NCBI GenBank assembly: GCA_013397455.1
Contig: VYZB01000133.1
Location: 718,145-782,144, forward strand
Direction of reading: 5' to 3'
DNA from: Crotophaga sulcirostris
Taxonomy: Eukaryota; Chordata; Aves; Cuculiformes; Crotophagidae
Length of the DNA stretch: 64,000 nucleotides
How positions within the stretch are numbered: the stretch's first letter is position 1; every line of letters begins with the position of its first letter. The notes beneath the pieces were generated by a model. That model was not told the origin of the DNA. It worked only from the letters and a program-made list of their open reading frames with translations, and searched no databases. A program made the translations under genes and the position numbers. Shown one piece after another: positions 1 to 12,388 of the stretch.

Positions 1-360
1 CGGCTCCCGCCGCGCCGCTTACGAAACGCGCGGGGCCCTGCAGGCCCCCCGTGACCCCCGGCGCCGGCTGCCCCGCGGTGCCGGGCGCTCCCCTCCTGCC
101 CGGGCGGCGGGGGCGGTCACGGGGGCTCGGGCCCGTTTCCATGGGAAATCCGGGAGTTGGCCGCCCCGGGAAGCAGTGGGAGTGCTGAGGGGCTCAGGGC
201 AGAACGCAGGAGGCATCGGTGGCTGCTGCTTTATTTAGAACCGGGAAGGGAAGGGCAGTGTTTCCTGAGGTTTTCCCTCAATCTTCAGTGCGAACACCCA
301 CGGCAAAGCAGTGCCGGCGCGAATAAAACCATCGGGGGCTTCCACACGCGGTAACGTGGG
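1..360. promoter_or_regulatory. CpG-rich block, probable downstream edge of the HSD17B12 promoter island
   Basis: The first 150 or so bases are very GC-rich with many CpG dinucleotides, and the composition falls to the AT-rich intron level after about 360. No exon with the expected phase (one base carried into the next exon) and no convincing GT donor could be found here. The block therefore looks like the 3' shoulder of a CpG-island promoter whose first exon lies just left of the window. This is inference from composition and from the missing first exon of the gene that follows. An unrelated CpG island cannot be excluded. Confidence 0.5.
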
Positions 361-931
361 AGCCCGCCCGGTGCTGGTGCAGGTTTGTGGGGGTTTCTCA
401 CGAGGCTGATTGGCTTGGGCGTGTTAGCATTCACCTCCCCCCGGGTAGAATACCCGGTTAAAGCAAGTGTAATTAAGAGCATGAGATGGAAGGGACCGCT
501 GTGGAACAGTAATTACCAAATATTCTTATTTTAGCTGAAAAAAGTTCTATGTATTTCAAGGCCAGTGAATACAGAACAGCCTTCAGACCTGATCGGTTTC
601 CAGCACTGCAGCTCTGTGTTCCAGCTCTGAGCGACCCCTCTGTGAATGGTAGGTTGTGATCAGTCGCAGCCTGGTCTGCTCTCTGCTCCTCCCTGGAGTC
701 TGCGGGCTAGAGGGTGCTGCTGAGCACCTGAGGGGTCTTCCTGACAGCGCGGAGGAGAAAGACTTTTTGAAAGGTGTGGTTTGAGCTTGTTTAAGCTTCT
801 ATTTGACAACTGCAGTGCACAAAAGCAAGTTAATCAGATGACTTCTAATTTAAACAAAGTTGCACTTGTGTATGGGCTTCTAGTGCATAGGCTGGGATGT
901 AAAATGCAGACTTTAAACAAAATATTGCAGG

Positions 932-1050
932 GGTATCACAGTATCACCAGGTTGGAAGGGACCTCTGAGATCATCAAATCCAACCTATAAGCCAACACTA
1001 ACACCATCCCATCACCTAAACCATGGCACTCAGTGCCTCATCCAGTCTTC
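932..1050 (-). mobile_element. CR1 LINE 3'-end fragment
   Basis: The text tatcaccaggttggaaggga followed by cctctgagatcatcaaatcc is the reverse complement of the conserved CR1 3' end (ggatttgatgatctcagagg and so on). The fragment continues with the usual decayed sequence around ccatggcactcagtgcc. It is 5'-truncated and non-coding. Confidence 0.85.
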
Positions 1051-2611
1051 AGTGTATTGCACACTTGTAGGCATGGTATCTTTTGAAGATACGTTTAGTG
1101 CCTTTTCAGCAACCTTAGGCTTTCTCTTTTTTTTTTGTATGAACCATCTATTTGAATGGATTGCTCCTCATCATAATAAGGTACCATTCAAAGACTCTAA
1201 AGTTTTAATTCTTTTTGTATTACTTCTCTACGTTTTTAAGAGTTGCCTTTATAACACCTCAGCATCTGAATTAAGATTTCCCAGCTACATCAGTTTTTAT
1301 CTATGCTTGTCTTTGAATCTTTTTATCAGCACAATATCTACTAAATATGCTCCTGAAGCCATCTTGTATCTGTCAGTGCATAAGAAGCTGTTTCTAGTTT
1401 GACTGAGAGGGCACCACTTTTAACAGAAATAACGGTCTGATTTAGAGGGAGAGGTTATGAAAGGTCTGGAACCATTCCTAGCATGGCATAAACATGCTCA
1501 CTGGCTTCTTGGAGTGCAGGCACCCATGCTTGAACCTGTGAGAGGGGGCACCCTGGGGGGTCTTTTCTTCTCTCCCCAGAAGTGCTACTTTAACAGCTGG
1601 TTTGAGAAAGATTGCACAGAAACTTCATTTCAAACTAGTGAGGGGGTAGCGAGGAAGAGCGATATTTGATGTTGGTTTGCATCTTGAGTAGCAACAGACA
1701 GCCTAGCTGATTGAGTCCACCTTTTTTTGCACTTGGGAACTGAAGATTTGGGTGACCTGAAGTTTTGGATCTTTCCATTTGGTAGGAATAGAAGCATAAC
1801 CTTTGAGTAGAAGTTACAGTAATATCTCTAAACAAGGAGATATTGCCTCTCACTTAATGTCTACTACTTTGAAAAGCAGTCTAGGCTCATAAGTGCTCTA
1901 AACTCTTCAATTTTATTCCCTGGTTTAAGTGCTGGAGACTTTCACCTGTAATGGTCACATTAGTTTCAGTTCACATTTATCCTAGACAAGCTGCACACAG
2001 GTGTGGTAAGGATATGATAGATTGACTCATTCATATAGAACTGTGTCCTGCATTCCCATAGTTCTGCAGCCTCACATGGGGAGTGGTGGGCTGGGTGAAT
2101 GGGAGCAGCTCTGTCAGACTCGTGTAACATCAGTGAACGTTTCTCATCTCCAGCACGACACATCTGACATCACTGCTGTGCTCTTCCTTCGTCTCAGTAG
2201 AACCACCAGGAATGGTGCAGGAGTGCAGCAGTCGTACACTTGCACTCCTGCTTCCTGCTGTAGGAGAGGGCCTGAGCTTGCTTTCCACAGTTGTCATCCT
2301 CCTGCCACCTTCCTATCTGTGTGACACTCCTTAGGCTGCTGTTTTGGAGCTTCAGGTATGGAAGTCTCTGTGCTTCAACTTCCCTACTTTTGAGCCGGTT
2401 ACAGGGTTTGGACATGAGTTTGTTGCTAACTTCAGCTGTTCTGCAGGATCCTTATTTTCATACCTCTGTCCCTCTAGAGCAGATGTTAACTTCTCAGTGT
2501 ACAGCTTGTTTTAATGTTGCTTCTAGCCAAAATGAATAAAATATCACTGGGTATGTTCCTGCCTCAATTTCTGTTCTACTTCTGAGCAGTCAAAACCTCT
2601 AAGAGAGTTTC

Positions 2612-3095
2612 TCATAGAATCACAGAATCACTTGGTTGGAAAAGACCTTTGAGATCATAGAGTCCAACTGTACCTGTCCTCTGCTAAACCACTCTTCCCC
2701 AAGCCTGTAGCGCTGCCTGGGGTTGTTGTGTCCCAGGTGCAGGACTCGGCACTTGGCCTTGTTGAACATCATGCTACTCATCTCAGCCCATGGATCCAGC
2801 CTGTCCAGACCCCCCTGCAGAGCCTCCCTGCCCTCAAGCAGATCAACACCTCGGCCCAACTTTGTGTCATCTGCAAAATTATGAAGAGTACACTCAATCC
2901 CATCATCCAGATCATTGATAAAGAAATTTGAACAGAACTGGACCCAACACTGAGCCCTGGGAACACCGCTTGTGATGGGTCTCCGACTGGATTTAACTCC
3001 ATTTACCCCCACTAGTTTAATTCCCTGTTCCATATACAGCTTCTGAATGAATCTCTCCAAGTCTCGCTGCTTTGCAGCCAGATACCTTTTTCCCC
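2612..3095 (-). mobile_element. CR1 LINE, 5'-truncated, with ORF2 C-terminal remnant
   Basis: The block starts with catagaatcacagaatcac and the CR1 3' end in reverse orientation. It continues through sequence translating on the minus strand to a reverse-transcriptase remnant: [10 protein letters not shown], then FADDTKLG (the F/YADD catalytic motif), then [16 protein letters not shown]. The minus-strand frame is open over about 2620-3060 but lacks the endonuclease and most of the polymerase, so it is a dead, truncated copy. It lies antisense to HSD17B12 in intron 1. Confidence 0.92.
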
Positions 3096-6000
3096 AGATA
3101 ACCTGCAGGTGTTAAAAATTCTATGTATATTGGTTTCCCCACACTTATGCTGGAGGGGGAGGAAGTAAATATTTTGTGTGGGTGGTGGGGAGCTTGAGTA
3201 GTAAAGGCTTTACTACTTCTGTCTTTCTTGCATGGTACATGACTTGATGAGAACTCATGAAGAGGGAAAAATCTTGGAAATATCCTACAAAAAAGCAAAT
3301 GATTTTGCTGTGCCCACATCCATTTTTACACCTGCTCTTTCCTGATCTGTGATGCACTGTAGGAGCTGAGGTGTAAAACTTTGAACAAATGTTAATGCTA
3401 ATGCTAACTGCAGGCTGTAAGATACAAATTGACTTGTGCTTAAGTTGTTTTTTTGACTGATTAAAAAAAAATCTAAGCCTGGGACATAATCAGGATGTTA
3501 ATGCAGAATTTAAATAGATTGTGAGACCAAAGGTTTGGAAATACAAAACTAGCAAACCCCAACCCAAACGTGAGCTGCTATACTTACATAATACATGCAG
3601 GGGAATTCCTCCTGAGCCCTAAATGCTGGCCATGACTGATAAATGGATGATCTGAAGTAGTAGGTAAGAGCTGCTATATATATCCTGCATGTGTTAAGCA
3701 AAGGAATCAAACTGTTACAGCAGCAGATTGTGCTCATGGATTCACCAATACATCGTGTCCATGACCACACATTCAAAACAGTAAGTGTATTTTTTTTAAT
3801 GGCTCTTGCATATCACCTTCTTCCCTAGGCCCCTGGAGATCGGAAGTGAAAGAAAATAGTTTCTTAGGTAGTTCTGGCTTCAGGAATACCTCTGTTATTT
3901 TTGAGGAGAGGGTGGGTGGAATTTGAACTTATAAGGGGTCAGTGGAAAACTTAGTAGTAAGCTTGAATCTGTTATGTGGAGGTCCAAATGGCCGTTGTAA
4001 AACCTAAAGGGCTGAAAAATCCCTATTCTATTTTGAACATAATTTGAAATAGCCCTAATATCTCTGGAACTCATTTTTAGAATTTTTAGCTGTTGAAGCA
4101 GTCACATAACAGAAATGTCTTAACAGTTGTGAGTTATACACAAGAAGTTTAAAAAAGATCTCCAAGAATGGGAAAAACTTTGGGAAGGATTATATCTTAT
4201 TTTAACTTTTTGGACTTTTTGGTGTCTTCACAGAAATTTGGCAAGCAAACCAAACTGCTTCATATTTCCATAGAAAATCAAGAGGTCAGAAAATCCCTAT
4301 ACAGTGTTGTTTAACTTTCTTGTCATATACAGTGCAGAGCAGGTGTTTTTGCTGATGAGTGTGTATAAGTACACACTCTCTCTCTTCATATGTGAAATCT
4401 GCCTCTTTTTTGGAAGATAGAACTTGAAAAAGGGTGATTTCTGTGGGTAATGTGCTGGTGCAGAGAATGGGAAGGTGACAATGCAGGGATATGAGGTATC
4501 TTGTAACATATTTTAATATGGCTTGAGCTCTTAAATGAAAGGTTCTGGGAGAGCCCTTGCAGCTATTGCATCACTTGCTAAAAATAGCATCTTTACTGCA
4601 TAAGGCAGCCTGTCTGCAGTGTGGATAGGCTTGAAAATTAGTGCTTCTTGTGAATGATGTTCAGTCATTTTTGCTTCTCAGTTAAGCAGATTTTTAGTCT
4701 AACTTTTGAGGCAGAATGAAGAAAATGTTTTGGTTTTTTTCTGTCTCTGAGGATGGAGTGAGTTTGAAAATAGCAGTGTCCACAGTTCTGTCTGCAGTAT
4801 GATTCTAAAAATACATTTTAAAGCTTACTGAAATTACAATTTAAAGACACTGATAAGTCTGTTCTTATATTGTAATTGTCTGGGGAAGGGAAGAAAAGAA
4901 TTGCTTTGTGCAGCATGAGGTAGTGTGCTATTCTCATCAATCATTTAAAGTTTGGGAGTGTGTTTTTTTTTTTTTAATTGGAATTATACAATGCAAGAAA
5001 AGTATAATGCCAATCTGAATTCTTATTAAAAAAACCCCACAAATCCCAAATCTCTTCCCCCCAAAATAGAAGATATGTTCTACAGTGGGGTTTTTTTCCC
5101 TTCTTTTATTCTGAAATCTTAGTCAAGATGTACCAGCAAGGGAGTGTGTTTGTATTCCAGTGGTGTTGCTGAACCAGACAGGTCTGCAGCGCAGCATTTT
5201 ATTTTTAGACTCTAGGTTGCCATTTTTATCTTGTAAAAAATATTCATCAGCGTCTGGGTGACAGGCCATCAGTTTTTATAAATGTGTCAGACCACGTTTT
5301 TTCCACCTCTCTCTCCCACCTTCTCCTTTTGTGTCCTGCGGTATATGTTTCTTTTTTGGGGAGAAGGGTAATAAGGATGTGGATTTTAATTCATGCATTA
5401 GATTTTTTTCAGTTCACAGATCTTTAGCGTCACACAGTTCATTCATCTTCTGTGCTTGGCTGCTTACGCAGCTTTGCTGATTGTCTGCAGTGGGTGATCG
5501 GCTCTGGTGCATGGAGCTGGGGGCATGGGAGGGGGCCAGGTGGGTTTGCCTCAGCTGCCCTTGCTCCCCAAAACACCCTGATGTGCCAGTGCTACTGACA
5601 AATAGCTTCATGTAGGGGTTTGGGGTACATGTTGGGTATAAAATTATTTCCTGGAGAAACTATTGAAGATATCTTTGCAATGAACTTACATAGGTCAACT
5701 GGCTTCTAACAATGGAAGTGGGGAGATCTCTTCTGGTCTGAGATGCTGAGGGGTGGGTGGTGCATGGCTGCAGAGGCTCCAAGCACGCCGTGTTAGGGTG
5801 GTGAGGCAGTCGCTCTCACCGGGCGTCAGTCAGCAGCTACCCAGTGTGTGTGTGTGGAGAGCCTGGGGCGTTCAGACAGAGCTACCCCTTGAGCCCTTGG
5901 AGAGCTGTCTACACTGGCAGGGAGCTGTCACCAGAGCCACTGGCACTGCTGCTGGCCCCTTCCTTCTTCCCCTGAACCCACACATGGGCATTGCATCTCA

Positions 6001-6959
6001 GAGCTCCTCCAGCAGGTCAGGTTCCTTACCCTTACTGTGCTCTTTAAAGTCAGAAAGAAATGTTTTTCTCCTTTGAAATATCCTGATTTCCAGTCTTAAT
6101 TGTGACCAACTTATGTTTTCTTCCCAGTGTCAACTCAAGGTTCTCCTGTTGTTTACACTACATGAGATTATGAGGAGCAAACAAAACCCTTTTAACACAA
6201 CAGCCCTTTACTAATGGGAGAAAAATACCTCATGGCAAAGATTTGAGTGTGAGTGGGTAAGAGAAGGCCACTCTGGAGCTGGGAATGCTCACATACCAGG
6301 CAGCTGGAGCTGATACTGTGTTAGTGTTGCCCGTTACTTTCATGAAGTCTTCCGTATGGTTTTCTTGTTGGGTTTTCTAGACTGCCTCTAGCTCTCAAGT
6401 CTAAAGAAACCTTGAATGCACTGCCCAAAACCCTTTCTTGCTGTCGTTGTGGGTGAAATGGGAACTTGTCAGTGCTGCGATATTTATAGAATATTTTTCT
6501 ACCCACAATCCTAGCTCCTATACACAAGCTGTTACCAAGCGTTTGGTTCTGGGAACTGAACCTTTTTCTGTAGCCTGTCTTTTCAAAGCCTGACCATTAG
6601 GTGTTAGCTCCTTTGTGCAGAAAAAAAAAAAAACCTTTATATGAAAGAAATATGCAGAATTTCTAGGATTTCAGCTCAGGTACAGATGATCTTTCTGATG
6701 AGGCTTCATATGTCAGCACGTTACTTTGAGAACTGAAGTGAAGTTTGTCTTATTTTTATGTAGAGTTTTCTGGTTTTATTTAATAAAAATGCAGGGAGTT
6801 ACTGCTGTCTTATTAACTTGCAGCCGGCATGCTTATCTTCTTTGTTCTTTGTTAAATATGAGCTGGCATGTGTTAGACTGCGTTAGCGTTCGCTCTTTGG
6901 GACTTCAGTGGTTTCTAAATTTGGCATTGCTAAGCCGGTGCCCTGTTTGCTTGAATCAA

Positions 6960-7510
6960 TTTAGGCTGCTATTTTTAGCAACAAAAGGGAATTGAAATAG
7001 CAATTTTCTTTCCATGTAATAGATCCCCAAGAGGAATACTGATGTAAGCTCTCTGTCATCCTATATTCTCCCCCTCCCCAAAAGCACTCAGACGAAAGGC
7101 AGCTGTCACGCTTTGCGGCTGTATTAATCTTTAATCAATCGAGTGTTTTCTGCATTCAGGTGTTCAGGGAAAAAAAGGGTCACGACGAGGATCTGCCTAG
7201 AATAACTAAGCACTCATGCATGGTCTCTGCAGTCAGAATTTGTGGGTAATGGCAGGGATAGACAGAGCAGCTAAAAATAGTATTTGCTTCCAGTGATTCT
7301 CCAGTCTATTTTTGATGCTTGATTTTGATAAGGTTGATTGGGCTCTTACTAAAAATAGCCGTTCCTAGCAAGCTGAGGACAAAAAGTAGAATATTTTTAA
7401 CTAGCACAGACTAAAGTACTTTTGTTGGCTGGAGATAATCTAGAAGCCTAGCGTTGGTCAAATGCCAGTGATTTATATAAATCTGTAATAAATGAGGCAC
7501 TGCTTGGTGC
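6960..7510. promoter_or_regulatory. Candidate enhancer with clustered MEF2-like sites
   Basis: Three exact copies of CTAAAAATAG or its complement (6969-6978, 7271-7280, 7349-7358) fit the MEF2 consensus YTAWWWWTAR within 390 bases of HSD17B12 intron 1. The area also contains CpG-bearing, homeodomain-like text (attaatctttaatcaatcga) that looks less decayed than the surrounding intron. Function is inferred only. Confidence 0.35.
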
Positions 7511-10500
7511 CATACAGGGACAGTCTTTTCTCCCCTTGCCAGCTTTTGTTTTCCCCAGGAGCTGTCATATTCTTAAAATAGCCTCCGTGTTTCGTAGCAG
7601 AAGAATCTCGACTCTTCAGTTTTATGTGCTGTACGTTAAACCTGTGCTAAGGTTAGCTGGGCTGTGAAGTTCTTCTTGACTGTATTGCTTTAAGAAAACC
7701 CACTAGGTTACTAGTTTGTTCTTTATGTTGATGCTGGGTGCTGTACTGTGACAGACCCTTACTCATATCTGGATTCTGTCTTGTGGGACAGAGATGGCTC
7801 TCTTGTGTGAATGGGGAACGTAGCTGAAAGACTAGCCCTGCAGTGGCCATTTTGACAACAAATTTGAAAACTTATCAGGGGATCAGAAATGTACTTGAGC
7901 TGTCCTCCTTGAGATCTGTTTGTTAGCTTAACTTTTTTGGCAGGAAGAGAATAGATATTCCCAAAGTGCTGGACCCACATCTTTCTGGAAGGAATAACAT
8001 TGTGAGTGGCTTGAGTTCTCCTTCATAGGAAACGATGTGTGTGACTGCATCTGCAGTACTTTGAAAGATTGCCTAAAACCTCATGCTTTTCATAATGAGA
8101 GCAGGAAAATGGCAGAACTTAAATGAATTTGTAGTTAAAAGAGGCTAGTAGAGAGCATGCATAACAGTTGTTAGCTTCATGTGCAGGTAGTCAAAGCTGT
8201 GCAAGGAGTATGCCTGGTGTTGTTTGCTAGCAGCAACATGAATAAAAGTATTCCATGCTTTATCTTCATTAGGCATCTCAAAAGCTTATTTTGCCTTGGC
8301 AAACGTGTGTTTGTATCAGAAGGCAGGCTTGATCTCTTTGAGCTTTATCTTCACTGTGGTCTAACCTTGAATTGAGGAGTCACAAATCTGTAATCTTGTT
8401 TCAACGTGATTGCTCTGCAGGACTGCAGTAGAATTTTCTGTGCTTGCTGTTACTCCTTCTCCCTGTGTCAACACTGGTCCTTGCTCCTGTCATGAGATGA
8501 GATGATATCTACATGTCTGCCTCATGCTTTACTGCACCATTCTTTGCTTTTAAGATGTCCTGGCTCCATAAGAAGCAGATAAAAATGTTCTTTTTGGACC
8601 TTGGCTATTCAGTTCATTCATGAAATGGACTGCCGTGGTCTGCTGGCTGATGCTTTTGCCTGACTGCAGAATGGTAGCCCCCTTTTTAACAGCAGGAGGT
8701 GGTGAACATTTTCTAGGTGACCTCTTATTTGGGAAGGCAGTGGCCTTACAAGCAGGAAGAACGTGTGAACTTCCTCCACTGTTGGTGGTACCTTATCCCA
8801 TAGTCTGTGGAATTTCTGAAGGATGCAGGTGAATTCCTGTGTACTTTTATCTTAAATTGAAGAGGTCATTGTAAGAGGTCAAAGATGTATAAGTAAACTT
8901 AAAGCAGGACTTGAAAAGGTGGATGCTCTTCCCTTTGATTTTTCTTCCCTCCCCACACTATATAGGAAGCAAAATTATGGCACAGTGTTTAGGGCAAAGA
9001 CACTGTACTGTCCTAAGATGGAGATTATAGTGATTTATATAAATGATGATCATCATGATGATGCGTTAAGGATAATACTGTAATTAAATATTTAACTGCC
9101 AATATGAGTTCTTGTGCAGATGACTTGTTACATATGCAATGGCAGTTGAAAGATCTATACCCTGCATAGGGCATAACCTCCTCCAGCGATGTGAGCAGAT
9201 GATGCCCCATACTGCTTTATTTGTTTGAAGCCTTTAATTCCACATTGGAAGTTTCTCTTTGCACACTTGCACTTTATTAAGGCTGTATCCAAAGCACTGA
9301 TGGGTTCAAAGTCACCTATACCTGTCTGGTGTACACTAATGGCTACCATGAATGGTGATTTTAAGTGTTTTACCAGCTTTTTCCCACTTGTAGTCTAACA
9401 TTTTGAACAGTATAGGGTCAATTGGAGTAGGACTGTTCATGCACAACTGAAATGAAAGCTGAGACTAGAGGATAAAATGCATGTATACAACCCATTATAA
9501 TAATAATTATGCCAGTCTGGCCCCATCAAGGAAGTACTGTTACGTAGAAGAGCAAGAGATGCTCCTTTCAGTGTGCTGGACTTGACTAGGGCCAGGCTAT
9601 GTGGACTCTGAGTCAGAACAGTAGTCTCTGGGCAGGTTTTTCAGAACTGAGAAAACATGTAGTCTTGCATGTGTTAGCTCTGTGCTTATACATTTGCTAG
9701 TTTCAAAAAAACGTGTCTTAAGATAGGAATCTGTTCTGGATGTGGTCTAATTATTTTGTGAAATACCTTGCATCCAGAGCTGCTGGAATCTGGCTAGTGG
9801 TAACTCCCTGGGTTAGAACATCTGCAGCCTAATGTGAGTGCTTATATTGATTTATTAAGAGTGACCTGTTTTCAAAGTATGTCATGTTACTGAATACCTT
9901 TCTGTGTTTTTCTTCTTTTTCTCTACAGCCCCAAAAGTCAGGGGAAGGTGGATGTTAACTTCTTCACCTAAAATCAGTCAGCGCTTCAATGCAATCTTCC
10001 ATTCAGGCAAAGTTTCATTCGGTGGGCTCGCGTATGAGCTGCCTGGGCACTCCTCTCTCTTCTGTTCTGGAGACAGCAGATGGCTGAAGTGGGAAGCTAT
10101 TACAGTTAGTCTGACTACTGAGTAAATGTGTATAATCACACTTATGAGCTAGTGCAGCTTTCTTGTACAGACAATAACTTATTCCTACCCTACTTGCTTT
10201 GCCTTCTTTAAGCTCTGCCAACTGCAGTCAATTTGTAACTTTTGTTGGAAAGCAGTCTGTAGAAGAAACAGAATTTGAAAGCTTAATCCATGCTTGCAGT
10301 TAAACTAGCTTCGACACATCAAGTTGATAGTAAAAACTTAGTTAAATTGACACAGCGTTGGAGTGGTTAAAACTGCAACACTTCGCTCTGGAGTGCAAAC
10401 TAGAGATGAACCTAATCAATATGAAAATTCTAAGTGCCTTGCTAATGCACAAGTCTTACCAAAGCTTCTTTTTTATCACTTTACCCTTCCTCACAGCATA

Positions 10501-12341
10501 TACACTGTAGGTAATCCAAAACATGGTGGTTGAATCTTGACTTTTGTGACATTTATCCAGTCGGTTGCCTTTACCCCACCTCTTTTCCTTGCTTTTATAA
10601 CATAAGGTCTAAGTATTGCTCTCTGCTCATGAATTTTGAGTTGGAAGGAGGAAAAGATCTGTAAGTGTTTTAGGGAATGGCTGTTCTTTAAGTAGCTCAC
10701 TAACTGTAATAAAGGGAACCCCTTTTGCTGTGTCACTAAAGTTGAATGTTTTCGAGATAGGACCAACTTAGAATGTGTCCAGTTACTGTGGTAAAGCCTA
10801 ACAGGAAGTGGTAGTGGTACAGATTTTTGCTGTGCTCTCGTTTGTCTCACTGTGAAGCAATAATGAGATAATAAATTTCAAATAAATCTTGAAACCAGAG
10901 AAGGGATAAATGTGTATGTGCCTTCATCTAGCTCAAGTCAGAGGCATGGCTGGATGTTCCCTTCTTAGCCTGTTATTGCACTGCTGGCTGGCCATTCAAG
11001 CTCAAACAGGACCTTTGCTGGCGGCTTCATCGCTTGTTATTACGTCCACTTATTTGTAGCTAGCAGACACAGAAACTGAAATGGTTACAGCATTTTTTAG
11101 CTGTTATTACTCAAACAGAAATATTCTGGCTGCTGTTTGCATGCCAGCTGTTACGGGTGATCTGCAAGCAGTGACTAATCAAGTCGTCTGCAAACACGTC
11201 TCCTCCTGGTGCCCTGAAGGGAAGTTATGGCTGAATCCCACTGCTGGACAGCATCTTCGTCTCTTGTGAGTTTCACTCAGGTAGAGGTTGTCCTGAGAGT
11301 TGAACCAACACTCTCATTTTAGTTTTCTGAAAAATTAAACAAGCCCAGTTATTTGGGCATGCGTACATTCAGGGGTAGGCAGTGGAAGCACAAACTGAGC
11401 TGTTCTGATCTGACATGAGGACAAAGAAAAATCTGGTATATTCTGTAGCCACTTGGAGTGGGACTAGAGACAGAGGAATGAGTGGAGAGCTAATGAGTAA
11501 GGATATTGAGGTGCAGGCATTGGGTTTGAGGAGAAGGAAGAGCTGAGAGAAAAAGTGGTGCTGAATGTGTTTGCTTAAAACCCAATTGGAGAAGCAGATT
11601 CTGGGTGGAGAAATTTCTATTTAGTGAACAAAATGAGATGATCAGCTACTGGTGTGGTGAGAGCCCTGGAATAATCTGTCAAAGAAATGGCATGTTGAGT
11701 CACTTGGGGCTTTTCAGTGTGTGGAAAATTATCCTAGAAAGGCTTGAGGCTTGACACATATCCCCGTCACCCACGGGTGAAGAAGTTTAAGCTCTAGGAG
11801 CCCAGCCTGCAACTGATGACTGCATCAGTCACTCCTGCTTGCTGCTGGTAAGCACAGTGGTCACAGGGACCTGAAGTCTATTGGAGAGTGGCTGACAGAC
11901 CTGTCACCTGAGTCCTACAATGTTTGTTTTATTGGATGCTTACAGGCTTTAAGATACTTTTTATTTTACTGTATACTTAAAACTAAGTTGAAAGCTGATT
12001 TCATAGTCATAACTGACCTTTTTTTATTTAAATGAGTTAGAAATCTCTCTTAGCCTGCAAAGTTTCTGAAGAAGTGATGTGGGCCAGAGGACTGGCATGA
12101 GAACGGATGCTGAACGTGATGCTTACAATAACTGTTAGGCTCAAATTCTTGCCTTCCTCTCCTTTCTTACATATGGAAAGATTTTTAATGTGAGTTTCTT
12201 GAGAGATTTAAGAAGTTATACACCTGTTCCTGAAACTTGGACTTGTTTTTTGACTGAAATGAGTACTTCCAAGGCCTACTAATGAACACTCATTGCAGTT
12301 ATTTTTGTGAAGCAACTAATGCGTTTCTCTGTCTTTTTCAG

Positions 12342-12388
12342 TGGTCACAGGAGCTACTGATGGGATTGGAAAAGCCTATGCAGAAGAG
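12342..12388 (+). CDS. HSD17B12: HSD17B12 exon 2 (cofactor-binding motif)
   Basis: This 47-nt exon follows a T-rich tract ending in cag and is closed by the donor gtaaga. Read after one carried base it encodes VVTGATDGIGKAYAEE, which holds the SDR nucleotide-binding TGxxxGIG motif. It is the first exon of the gene visible in the window. Confidence 0.95.

Larger units (their letters stand above)
361..12341 (+). other. HSD17B12: HSD17B12 intron 1 (3' part)
   Basis: AT-rich intronic sequence. It holds the two CR1 copies and the MEF2-like cluster listed separately, plus a single MEF2-like site at 4578-4587. I see no exon, RNA gene or long open frame with a recognisable domain. A block near 5195-5300 (tttttataaatgtgtcagac) looks possibly conserved, but nothing more can be said. 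Confidence 0.8.

Noticed and set aside
1052..1402. 116-codon plus-strand open frame next to a CR1 end
   Set aside because: Low-complexity, hydrophobic, AT-rich translation with no family resemblance and no splice context.
9045..9065. gatgatcatcatgatgatg, a short palindromic repeat
   Set aside because: A small GAT/ATC microsatellite-like run; no sign of function.
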